From Pseudomonas sp. CFBP 13711 (GTDB taxonomy: Bacteria > Pseudomonadota > Gammaproteobacteria > Pseudomonadales > Pseudomonadaceae), in the NCBI RefSeq assembly GCF_014842265.1, contig NZ_JACYVI010000006.1, positions 248,001 to 312,000 on the forward strand: 64,000 nt of DNA, written 5' to 3'. The notes under the pieces were generated by a model, which searched no databases, was not told where the DNA came from, and was given only the letters and a program-made list of their open reading frames with translations. Positions 15,146-23,002 of this stretch are shown here, one piece after another (the stretch's first letter is position 1; the number at the start of each line of letters is the position of its first letter). A program made the translations under genes and the position numbers.

Positions 15146-17581
15146 TTACCATTTGTAGTCTACGCTCGCGAGCACCGTGCGACGGTCGCCGTAGTAGCAA
15201 TAGAAGCCGTCGCAGGTTGAAATGTATTCCTTGTCGAAGACGTTGTTGGCGTTGACCGACACGCTCACACCCTTGAGCGAGTTGGTCATGCGGCCAAGGT
15301 CGTAATGCACGGCGGCGTCGTAGACGGTGTAGGCGTTGCTGTGGCCGTAGTTGGAATCAGCGACGAAGCCGTAACTGCCGATGGCGATATTGTCGGTCTC
15401 GCCAATGTAGCGCGCGCCGAAGCCCAGGCCGAAACCGTCGAGCATGCCGTTGTGCCAGGTGTAATCACCCCAGATCGCCGCCTGGTTTTCCGGCGTCAGT
15501 GGCAGCGGACGATTCTTGTCCAGCGGGTCGGTGACCTTGGTCATCTTGCTGTTGGCGTATGTGTAGGACGCCGTCACTTTCAGGTTGTCGGTGACATCGC
15601 CGACCGCTTCAAGCTCGAAGCCGCGCACTTTTGCCTCGCCCAGAGGACGCTGCACGCCGAGTGTGTCACTGAGCACGATGTCGCGGCGGGTCAGATCATA
15701 AGCCGCTGCAGTGAAGAGGATGTTGCTGCCCGGCGGCTGGTATTTGAGGCCCACTTCGTACTGCTTGCCCGTCCCCGGCTGGAATGCCACGCCATTGGCG
15801 CCGCCTTGTTCGGCCTGGAAAGACTCGGCGTAGGAAATGTACGGCGTGAAGCCGGAATCGAAGACATAGCTGAGCGCGGCGTTGCCGGTGAACGCGCTGT
15901 CGGTGCGGTCGTCGGACTGATCGGTGTTGTAGAACTTCGATTCGGTCTTGAGCAGATCCTGCCGGCCGCCCAGGGTCAGACGCCAGTTATCCAGGGCCAG
16001 TTGGTCCTGAATGTAGATGCCGACGTCCTGGGTTTTCTGGTTGTAATCCTGATACGCGGTGTAATCGACGTTGCTGAAGTCCTGCCCGTAAATCGGCTTG
16101 GCGATGTTGCTGGTCGGCGCGTTGCCGTACTGCCACTTGTAGTTGTGGTTCACGCGCTGGTAGTCGAGCCCCAGCAACAAGGTGTGTTTGAGTGCGCCCG
16201 TGTCGAAGTCGGCTTGCAGGTTGTTGTCCAGCGCGAACTGGGAAATGTCCTCGTTCACGACGTTGGCGCCGCGAGCAACGGTGCCATCGTCGGACACCGA
16301 ACCGAAATAACCGCCTGCCGTGATCCCCTGAAAGGACAGGTCACTCTTGGTGTAGCGGACGTTCTGCTTGAACTGCCACACGTCATTCAGACGATGCTCG
16401 AACGCATAGCCCAGCGCGTAATAGGTTTTGTCGTAGAACTCCCAGTCCGGATCACCGAGGTTTTCGTGGTACTTCACGCGCCCCACGGCCGACGGGTATT
16501 TGGTGCCCTGAATCGGCAGGAACTGGCTGGTGATGCCGGTATCGTCGCGGTTGAACTGGCTGAGGAACGTCAGCTTGGTGTCCGGGTCGATGTTCCAGGT
16601 CAGGCTCGGCGCGATGTTGTAGCGCTTGTCGTCGATGTGGTCCACCGAGGTGCCGCTGTCACGCACGACGCCGCTGACGCGGTACTCGAAATTGTCGGCG
16701 TCGTCGATCTTGCCGGTGCTGTCGAAGCTGATCTGCTTGCGGTTGTAAGTACCGACCTGAACCTGCACTTCGTGGCTGGCTTCCGCTTCGGGGCGACGAC
16801 TGACCATGTCGAGCATGCCGCCCGGCGGGGTCTGACCGTAAACCGAAGAGGCCGGGCCACGCAGGAGGGCGATGCGCTCCAGATCCCACGTCTCCATCTT
16901 CGGCATGACGTAGGCGCCTTTTGGCAGCGGCAGGCCGTCGAGGAACTGGGTGGGTTCAAAGCCGCGGACTTTTAGCCACTCGGCCCGGCTGTCGCTGCCG
17001 TAACTGCTGGCGACCACGCCTGGCATGTAGCGAACGGCGTCGTCGATGTTCTGTACCGCGCGATCCTGCATCTGCTGCCGGGTCGCGACCGAGATCGAGC
17101 GCGGTGCTTCGACCAGTGCAGTATCGGTTTTGGTGCCCGCTGCGGTGCGACTCGCGGCGTATCCCTGCGCCGGCCCCCACGCGCTTTCGAAACTTTCCTG
17201 ACTGCCTTGAATGCTGGTCGCCGGTAACGCCATCGCACCTTCAGGCGCAGCCATCAGCGTGTAGGTCCCTGCCGTGGTCAGATTCAATTGCAAGCCGGTG
17301 CCACGCAGCGCCTGGCCCATCGCGCCTGATGCGTCGAATTGACCCTGAACCGGCGCCGACGTGTGGCCCGCGGCCAGTGCCGGATCCAGCGACAGGGCCA
17401 GGCCTGCCTGACTGGCGATCTGCGTCAGCGTCGTGGACAACGGCGCGGCCGGCAGATCGTAGGCGCGAACGCTGGAAGCCTGGGAAGCGGCCATCAGCGG
17501 CGCACTGAGCATCGGTGCGGCAATGGCGACGGCGATAGCCAGCAGACTCGGTCGCAGGAGGGTTTGAAGCGTGCGGGACAT
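15146..17581 (-). CDS. TonB-dependent hydroxamate-siderophore receptor with STN signalling domain
   Basis: The product is 811 aa. A signal peptide covers about 1-30 (ending PLMAAS). An STN signalling domain follows (about 35-100, YDLPAAPLSTTLTQIASQAG), then the plug domain (about 140-250) with RIALLRGPASSVYGQTPPGG, and the 22-strand barrel ending in a C-terminal aromatic (VDYKW). A Cys pair near the C-terminus (CDGFYCYYGDRR) is typical of the FhuA/FoxA/FiuA ferrichrome and ferrioxamine receptors. The STN domain signals to the FecR protein encoded upstream. GAGGTG lies 6 bp before the ATG at 17581. Gene order fecI-fecR-receptor-PepSY equals P. aeruginosa foxIRAB, so a FoxA-like role is likely but the ligand is not proven. 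Confidence 0.9.
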   Translation of the reverse strand: MSRTLQTLLRPSLLAIAVAIAAPMLSAPLMAASQASSVRAYDLPAAPLSTTLTQIASQAGLALSLDPALAAGHTSAPVQGQFDASGAMGQALRGTGLQLNLTTAGTYTLMAAPEGAMALPATSIQGSQESFESAWGPAQGYAASRTAAGTKTDTALVEAPRSISVATRQQMQDRAVQNIDDAVRYMPGVVASSYGSDSRAEWLKVRGFEPTQFLDGLPLPKGAYVMPKMETWDLERIALLRGPASSVYGQTPPGGMLDMVSRRPEAEASHEVQVQVGTYNRKQISFDSTGKIDDADNFEYRVSGVVRDSGTSVDHIDDKRYNIAPSLTWNIDPDTKLTFLSQFNRDDTGITSQFLPIQGTKYPSAVGRVKYHENLGDPDWEFYDKTYYALGYAFEHRLNDVWQFKQNVRYTKSDLSFQGITAGGYFGSVSDDGTVARGANVVNEDISQFALDNNLQADFDTGALKHTLLLGLDYQRVNHNYKWQYGNAPTSNIAKPIYGQDFSNVDYTAYQDYNQKTQDVGIYIQDQLALDNWRLTLGGRQDLLKTESKFYNTDQSDDRTDSAFTGNAALSYVFDSGFTPYISYAESFQAEQGGANGVAFQPGTGKQYEVGLKYQPPGSNILFTAAAYDLTRRDIVLSDTLGVQRPLGEAKVRGFELEAVGDVTDNLKVTASYTYANSKMTKVTDPLDKNRPLPLTPENQAAIWGDYTWHNGMLDGFGLGFGARYIGETDNIAIGSYGFVADSNYGHSNAYTVYDAAVHYDLGRMTNSLKGVSVSVNANNVFDKEYISTCDGFYCYYGDRRTVLASVDYKW

Positions 17582-17597
17582 GAACGGCACCTCGATG

Positions 17598-17616
17598 GAA
17601 ATGGTTCTCAATGCCT
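17598..17616 (-). promoter_or_regulatory. Candidate Fur box before the receptor gene
   Basis: Read on the minus strand, ATTGAGAACCATT matches 11 of 13 central positions of the Fur consensus AATGAGAATCATT. It lies 17-35 bp before the receptor ATG. Iron repression is inferred. Confidence 0.55.
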
Positions 17617-17756
17617 ATGTGCCGGACGAGATCTGGAAAGTGATAGGGCCGGGCGAAAATAATTTGCGCAGGCGCTAAGTAGGTCGTGATCAATGACCCT
17701 GGGTGAAAGTTACCCTTTGCCAGACAGCGGCGCTTTCGCGCATCAAATATGGTCCA

Positions 17757-17848
17757 TGTGGGAGCGAGCTTGCTCGCGAAGACGGTGTTTCAGCTACGGA
17801 AGATTTAGCGGATGTACTGACTTCTTCGCGAGCAAGCTCACTCCCACA
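17757..17848. repeat. Pseudomonas GGGAGCGAGCTTGCTCGCGAA inverted repeat, copy 1
   Basis: The left arm TGTGGGAGCGAGCTTGC and the inverted right arm GCAAGCTCACTCCCACA are separated by about 55 bp. The element belongs to a family found between genes throughout fluorescent pseudomonads; further copies are at 28349-28441 and 44444-44535. The rest of the gap between the receptor and fecR genes (17617-17893) shows no gene. Confidence 0.85.
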
Positions 17849-17893
17849 AGTTCTGTGGCCAGGCGATCGCATGCATCCACGAGGGCACCCGAA

Positions 17894-18886
17894 TTACAGC
17901 GCAGTCGCCGGCTTTTTCTCGCTGCCGACCACCGTCACCCACCACTGCGTCCGCGCCTCGATCTGCACCGGCAGCGTGGGCGTCAGTGCCTTGAGCGCCA
18001 GATCCGTGTTGGTCAGCGGAAAGCTGCCGGTAATGCGCAGGTCGGCGACGTCCTTCGCCACGCCGAGATGGCCCTGACGATAACGGGCAAGCTCCGCGAC
18101 CACGTCTCCCAGGCGGGCGTTGTCGACCACCAGCATGCCGCGCATCCAGGCACCGGTGCCGGGCGCAAGGGCGAGCATGGGGCCGAGGCTGTTGCGATGA
18201 ATCAACATCTGCTGCCCTTCGTGCAGCACCAGTTCGTGGCTGGAAGCCTGCGGATGAGCGGCGACGGCTGACTGCAGCACGCTCAACAGCGTGCCGTCAG
18301 TCTGCCGCTTGACCAGAAACTGCGTGCCCAGGGCGCGCATCTGTCCTTCGGGGGTTTCGACGATGAACGGACGCGTGTCGTTGTGGCTCCCGGTTTCCAC
18401 AAAGATTTCGCCTTCCTGAAGCACGATCCGTCGCTGTGTGGCGTCGAATCGCACGTCCAGCGCGGTGTGAGTGTTGAGCCGGATCAGGGTGTTATCCGAC
18501 AGGCGAATGGTGCGCTGCTCACCGGTGGCGGTGCGCAGATCCGCCAGCCAGTAATCCACCGGCAGCAGTCGATTCCCCAGAAAAACCGTCAAGCCCAGCG
18601 CCAGCGCGACCCCTGCAACCCCGCGGCCCAGCTTGCGCAACCGCAAGCCCATGCCATCACGGGAACGCAAAAGCGCCGAACGTGCCGGGCCAGTGGTCCC
18701 GGCGAAACGCTGATCGACCATGCCCAACTGCATCCAGGCGCGGGCATGTTCGTCGCTGGCGACGTACCACTTGGCGAACTCTTCGCGCTCGACCTCACTG
18801 CCCCGGCCGCAGTCCAGGCACAGTTGCCAGGCGATGGCGGCGTCCAGCACGTGGGAAGAGACAGGTCGGGTGGACAGGCGGCTCAT
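17894..18886 (-). CDS. FecR-type anti-sigma regulator
   Basis: The product is 330 aa. A cytoplasmic DUF4880-type domain (about 8-55, with WQLCLDCGRGSEVEREEFAKWY) contacts the sigma factor. One membrane segment lies at about 88-105 (GVAGVALALGLTVFLG). A periplasmic FecR domain follows (DVRFDATQRRIVLQEGEIFVETG). It relays the signal from the loaded siderophore receptor to the FecI-type sigma factor. Its ATG overlaps the sigma-factor stop (ATGA), so the two genes are translationally coupled. The receptor gene lies downstream after a palindromic repeat. Confidence 0.92.
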   Translation of the reverse strand: MSRLSTRPVSSHVLDAAIAWQLCLDCGRGSEVEREEFAKWYVASDEHARAWMQLGMVDQRFAGTTGPARSALLRSRDGMGLRLRKLGRGVAGVALALGLTVFLGNRLLPVDYWLADLRTATGEQRTIRLSDNTLIRLNTHTALDVRFDATQRRIVLQEGEIFVETGSHNDTRPFIVETPEGQMRALGTQFLVKRQTDGTLLSVLQSAVAAHPQASSHELVLHEGQQMLIHRNSLGPMLALAPGTGAWMRGMLVVDNARLGDVVAELARYRQGHLGVAKDVADLRITGSFPLTNTDLALKALTPTLPVQIEARTQWWVTVVGSEKKPATAL

Positions 18887-19401
18887 GTTGGCTCGCCATA
18901 CAGCGCGATGTAGCACTGGCGCAAACCCTGGGCGAGGTACTGACGCACGCGAGGCACCGAGACGCCGAGCTTCGTGGCGATCTCCGCGTGGGGCATGCCG
19001 TCCAGGCGGTTGTACAAAAAGGCGGCGCGCGCCTTGCTGGATAGCTTGCCCAACAGGCGATCAATGGCTTTCAGGTCTTCGAGAATCAGCTGCTGTTCTT
19101 CAAGCGAAGGTTGTTCGCCTTCGGGAATCAGCATCAGCTCGTCCAGATACGCTTGTTCCAGCGCGGCCCGACGAAAGTGGTCGAACAACAAGCCCTTCGC
19201 GATCGAAACCAGAAAGGCTCTGGGCTCGCGGGGTTCAAGCATTTGCTCGCGGCCCAGCAAGCGAATGAACGTGTCCTGGCTAAGGCCTTCGGCGCGATGG
19301 GGGCAGGCCACGTTGCGTTTTAGCCAACCCAGCAACCAGCCGCGATGGTCGCGATAGAGCGTTCCGACAAGCTGCTGCTGGGGACTTTGAAGTGACGACA
19401 C
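18883..19401 (-). CDS. FecI-type ECF sigma factor
   Basis: The product is 172 aa. Region 2 covers about 15-80 (LYRDHRGWLLGWLKR, RAEGLSQDTFIRLLG, PRAFLVSIAKGLLFDHFRR). Region 4 covers about 110-165, with helix-turn-helix MPHAEIATKLGVSVPRVRQYLAQG. This is the iron-starvation sigma family. It should transcribe the receptor gene when the cognate siderophore is bound. The start is a GTG at 19401, the only in-frame start that includes region 2. A Fur-like site lies just upstream. Confidence 0.92.
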   Translation of the reverse strand: MSSLQSPQQQLVGTLYRDHRGWLLGWLKRNVACPHRAEGLSQDTFIRLLGREQMLEPREPRAFLVSIAKGLLFDHFRRAALEQAYLDELMLIPEGEQPSLEEQQLILEDLKAIDRLLGKLSSKARAAFLYNRLDGMPHAEIATKLGVSVPRVRQYLAQGLRQCYIALYGEPT

Positions 19402-19426
19402 AAGCGCACCGAGGAGAACAAAGGGG

Positions 19427-19445
19427 CTAACGAGAATTGTTCGCG
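19427..19445 (-). promoter_or_regulatory. Candidate Fur box before the sigma-factor gene
   Basis: AACGAGAATTGTT matches about 10 of 13 central positions of the Fur consensus AATGAGAATCATT and lies 26-44 bp before the GTG start. Iron-starvation sigma genes of Pseudomonas are normally Fur repressed. Confidence 0.5.
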
Positions 19446-19560
19446 ATTGTGTCAGAGCCGCCCAATGCTGGCAATTGGTCCTTGTAGGAAGAAGCCGAAC
19501 GGTTGACGTACGAATCGACCATTGGATTTGTGAGGCGAGACGGGATCCAGAGGAGAAACG

Positions 19561-20280
19561 CTAAAACGAATGCGATTGCTGCTGCCGTCGCCATTTCGCC
19601 ACGCCTTGCTCCAGCTGTGCCGGGGTTTCGATCCCTTGTCGCTTGGCGTGACTGAACAGGATCATCGCGAGTTCGGCGGTTACCAAGGCATCGGCGCTGG
19701 CGTGATGGCGCTCTTCGGCGTGGAGCCCGAAGAATCGAGTCCAGTCGTCCAGGCCTGCCTGACGGAAATTCGCGTTCGGGCAGACGAAAGGCGCGATGTG
19801 AGCGACATCAATAAAAGGGTGCAGCAGGCGATAGCCGAGGCTTTCCTTTAATGCGCGGCCCAGCATGTGCTCGTCGAACGCCGCATGGAACGCCAGCAGC
19901 GGGCTGTCGCCCACGAACGCCATGAAATCCAGCAGTGCGTCCACCGGCTCGCTCCCTGCGGCGATCGCGCTGGGCCCCAGCCCGTGAATCAACACGCTTG
20001 GGCTGAGTTTGTGATCGCTGCGCATCAGCGTGCGCTCGAATTGCTGCCCCAGATTGATCGCACCGTCTTCGATGACCACTGCGCCGATTGACAGCACTTC
20101 GTCCCGCTGCAGATTCAGCCCACTGGTTTCAAGATCGACCACGACCCAGCGTTGCTGGCGCAGCGTGTTCTGATCCAACGCGCCCGGGTCGGGCAGGGCG
20201 CGCAGGCGCTGTTGCTGTTCAGGCGTGAGCTCAGGAGCAACGGTGCGTTTCGGTCGCTTGAGCCATTGGAACAAATTCAT
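19561..20280 (-). CDS. DEDDh 3'-5' exonuclease (DnaQ/PolC-epsilon-like)
   Basis: The product is 239 aa. A basic N-terminal tail (MNLFQWLKRPKRT) is followed by an exonuclease domain from about residue 43: Exo I WVVVDLETSGLN, Exo II LLAFHAAFDEHML, and Exo III HHASADALVTAEL with the His of the DEDDh class. It resembles the epsilon proofreading fold but is not DnaQ itself, as the polymerase-binding tail is missing. It lies 10 bp after the CBS/DUF294 gene; this pair recurs in pseudomonads and suggests a joint function in nucleotide handling. The start at 20280 follows the preceding stop; a longer frame into the upstream gene is rejected. Confidence 0.88.
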   Translation of the reverse strand: MNLFQWLKRPKRTVAPELTPEQQQRLRALPDPGALDQNTLRQQRWVVVDLETSGLNLQRDEVLSIGAVVIEDGAINLGQQFERTLMRSDHKLSPSVLIHGLGPSAIAAGSEPVDALLDFMAFVGDSPLLAFHAAFDEHMLGRALKESLGYRLLHPFIDVAHIAPFVCPNANFRQAGLDDWTRFFGLHAEERHHASADALVTAELAMILFSHAKRQGIETPAQLEQGVAKWRRQQQSHSF

Positions 20281-20290
20281 GATCAGTCGC

Positions 20291-22225
20291 TTACAGTTGG
20301 TAGCGCACGGTGAGGCTGGTCTGCAGCCGCTGCGCCTGACGGAACGACTCACGCAGAATGCGTCGGTCCAAATGATTGAGCACATCCGGGTCGATGCGAT
20401 TGGAGTAGGGCAGGTTTTGCCGGTTCTGCTGCTGATGCTGTTGCATGCGGGTTTGCTGAATGAAGTGGTAGGCCTCTTCATACGCCGCACCGTCCAGCGG
20501 GTCGATAACCTCTTTGGCCACCAGCTGACGCAGCCTTTCCAGGGTGTTGCTGGCCTCGACGCCGTTGGCCAGCGCCAGCAATCTCGCCCCGTCGACGAAT
20601 GGCGTCAGGCCTTGGGTTTTTAGATCCAGCGTATCTTTTTCACTGCCTTTGCGGGCGACCACGAAATCCTTGAAACGGCCCACCGGCGGGCGTTGACGCA
20701 GGGCGTTGTCGGCCATCATGCGCTGGAACAACGCGTTGTCTGCCACCTGGGTAAGCATGCTCTGCCGCAATTGATCGCCGCCGCTTTCATCGCCCCAGAC
20801 CACGCGTAGATCGAAATAGATGGAAGACGACAGCAGGTTCTCCGGCGTGGCTTCGCGGATGAACGAGCCGAAGCGCCGCGCCCACTCGATGCGCGACAGG
20901 CACAGCTGCGGATTGCTCGCCATGACCCCGCCCTTGCACAGCGCGAATCCGCATACGGCCAGGCTTTGATTGATCCGCTCGGCGAGGGGCAGCAACCGGC
21001 CGCGAATCTCGGCGGCCTCGGCGGCGTCCCTGGCTTCGAACAGAATGCCGTTGTCCTGATCGGTGTACAGCGTCTGCTCGCGGCGGCCCTCGCTGCCAAA
21101 GCAAAGCCAGCTGAAAGCGATGCCGGGATCGCCTTTGTCTTCCAGCGTAAGTTCGATGACGCGACAGACCATGTGGTCGTTGAGCAGCGTGATGATCTGA
21201 GTGATCTGCGTGGACGAGGCACCGTGGGCGAGCATGCGGTCCACCAGTTGAACGATGTCGCCGCGCAGGTTGGCCAGCGAATCGATGCGCGGCGCGCTGC
21301 GGATGGTGCGCGCCAGATGCACCAGGTCCACGCGCTGCAGCGAGAACAGGTCGCGCTCGGAGACCACGCCACACAGGCGCTGATCCTTGACCAGACAAAC
21401 GTGGGCGATATGCCGCTGGGTCATGGCAATGGCGGCATCGAAGGCGCTGGCGTCCGGGGTCAGGTAAAAAGGCGCCTGAATCATGCTGCGCTCGATGGGC
21501 GCGCCGAAGTCGGCATCGACGTTTGCGACGACCTGGCGCAGATCGCGCAGCGTGAAAATCCCCAGCGGCGCCTTGGCCTCGTCCACGATGACAATACTGC
21601 CGACCTGCTGCTCGTCCATCTGGCGCACGGCCTCCCGCAGCGGCGTGTCGGGGGAGCAGGTCACCGGGTGACGCATCGCCAGTTCACCCAGTCGCGTATT
21701 CAGTGAGTATTGCGTGCCGAGTGTTTCCACCGCCTTCTGCTTTACTTGCTGATTCACCTGATCGAGCAGGCTGCTGACACCGCGCAGAGCGAAGTCGCGG
21801 AACTCATTGGAGAGCCCGAACAGCTTGATGAAGGCTTGCTTGTTCAGCTGCAGGCAGAAGGTGTCTTCGGCCGCCAGATGCTCGGTTCGCGTGGCGCGTT
21901 CGCCGAGCAGCGCTGCGAGGGGAAAGCACTCGCCGGTGGTGATTTCGAACGTGGTCTCGGTGCCGCCTTTTGCCGAATGGGGGCGCTCGCCTACTACGCG
22001 GCCTTGTTTGACGATGTAAAAATGTTCTACTGGCCCATCGCTAGGCTTGATGATGCTCTCGTCTGTAGCGTAGAAACGCAGGTGACACTGTTCCACAAGG
22101 TAGGCCAAGTGGGCGTTTTCCATCTGGTTGAATGGCGGGAATTTTTGCAGGAACTGCATCGTGCCGTGGATGTTCTGCAGAACGGCTGTTTTGCCTGCCT
22201 GGGTAAAAGCGTCCGCTTTGCTCAT
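20291..22225 (-). CDS. Cyclic-nucleotide-binding/CBS/DUF294 nucleotidyltransferase-like protein
   Basis: The product is 644 aa with four modules. A cyclic-nucleotide-binding-like domain covers about 20-140 (FYIVKQGRVVGERP, TTGECFPLAALLGE). A CBS pair covers about 170-290 (VRQMDEQQVGSIVIVDE, AHVCLVKDQRLCGVVSERDL). A DUF294 nucleotidyltransferase-like domain covers about 300-470 with GSEGRREQTLYTDQDNG, the GlnD-type G-S and D-x-D metal site. A C-terminal DUF294_C helical domain follows. The combination suggests a signal-controlled nucleotidyltransferase; substrate and ligand are unknown. It is followed 10 bp later by the DEDDh exonuclease. Confidence 0.88.
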   Translation of the reverse strand: MSKADAFTQAGKTAVLQNIHGTMQFLQKFPPFNQMENAHLAYLVEQCHLRFYATDESIIKPSDGPVEHFYIVKQGRVVGERPHSAKGGTETTFEITTGECFPLAALLGERATRTEHLAAEDTFCLQLNKQAFIKLFGLSNEFRDFALRGVSSLLDQVNQQVKQKAVETLGTQYSLNTRLGELAMRHPVTCSPDTPLREAVRQMDEQQVGSIVIVDEAKAPLGIFTLRDLRQVVANVDADFGAPIERSMIQAPFYLTPDASAFDAAIAMTQRHIAHVCLVKDQRLCGVVSERDLFSLQRVDLVHLARTIRSAPRIDSLANLRGDIVQLVDRMLAHGASSTQITQIITLLNDHMVCRVIELTLEDKGDPGIAFSWLCFGSEGRREQTLYTDQDNGILFEARDAAEAAEIRGRLLPLAERINQSLAVCGFALCKGGVMASNPQLCLSRIEWARRFGSFIREATPENLLSSSIYFDLRVVWGDESGGDQLRQSMLTQVADNALFQRMMADNALRQRPPVGRFKDFVVARKGSEKDTLDLKTQGLTPFVDGARLLALANGVEASNTLERLRQLVAKEVIDPLDGAAYEEAYHFIQQTRMQQHQQQNRQNLPYSNRIDPDVLNHLDRRILRESFRQAQRLQTSLTVRYQL

Positions 22226-22458
22226 GACCGATACCGCTTGTTTTTATTGACCCCATGGTCGACCGCTTATCGGGCAGTGCCCATTGGACGTAAGTCTTAG
22301 GTGACTGCGAAGGCGTTGAATCGCATCGAACCAAGGTGTAATACCGCAGCGATGCAGTTAGCGCGAGGCTCAAGGGCCCGGCATGAAGCCGACAGGATGT
22401 GCAGCGTATCTATCGCTTGCGCTGTCAGAATTGGAGTCGACAGGAAGATGAGACGGGT

Positions 22459-22905
22459 ATGTTCGATCACAGTATTTTGAGTGATGAAGAGCGCGAAGCC
22501 CTCAATGAGGTGATGCTCGCGCCTGCGTCCCAATCGCCACAACGGGTGTTGATCGTCGATGACGACAAGGATGCTCGGGAAGTTCTGGCCGAAATTCTCA
22601 GTCTCAATGACATCAGCTGCATCACCGCCGCCGGCGGCACCAGCGCCATGCACTTGCTGCAGACCCGGCCGTCCATTGCGCTGCTGATCACCGATCTGCG
22701 CATGGCGCCGTGCGACGGGCTGGATCTGATCCGTCGGGTTCGCGAATCGGACCGTGCGGAGTTGCCGATCATTATCGTGTCCGGCGACGCCAACGTACGC
22801 GACGCCATCGATGCCATGCACCTGAGCGTGGTGGATTTTCTGCTCAAGCCGATCAACACCAAGCAGCTGTTGCGACTGGTGAAGCGGGAACTGGAAATGG
22901 CCTGA
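22459..22905 (+). CDS. Stand-alone response-regulator receiver protein
   Basis: The product is 148 aa. A short N-terminal extension is followed by one receiver domain from about residue 27. The acidic residues are in VLIVDDDKDAR, the phosphoacceptor D79 is in LLITDLRMAPCDG, the switch Ser is in IIIVSGDAN, and the conserved Lys is in FLLKPINTKQL. There is no output domain and no kinase nearby, so it probably acts through protein contacts or a phosphorelay. The ATG at 22459 is preceded by GGAAGATGAGACGGG. It ends at a shared terminator with glcB. Confidence 0.85.
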   Translation: MFDHSILSDEEREALNEVMLAPASQSPQRVLIVDDDKDAREVLAEILSLNDISCITAAGGTSAMHLLQTRPSIALLITDLRMAPCDGLDLIRRVRESDRAELPIIIVSGDANVRDAIDAMHLSVVDFLLKPINTKQLLRLVKRELEMA

Positions 22906-22950
22906 TAACGCCGCCTTCGGGCTGCGTTGAAGCAATGAAAGTTGTGCAAT

Positions 22951-22990
22951 AAAAAAGGCGGTGTCCATTTACGTGGACACCGCCTTTTTG
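22951..22990. terminator. Bidirectional terminator between response regulator and glcB
   Basis: A perfect stem of 14 bp or more (AAAGGCGGTGTCC with GGACACCGCCTTT) closes a short loop. An A-run precedes it and a T-run follows, so it can stop both convergent transcripts. Confidence 0.95.
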
Positions 22991-23002
22991 TTTGGGTGCT
23001 GG

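Noticed and set aside
15305..16975. 556-codon open frame antisense to the siderophore receptor gene
   Set aside because: GC-rich third positions keep the opposite frame open. The product has no family features, while the opposite strand encodes a clear receptor.
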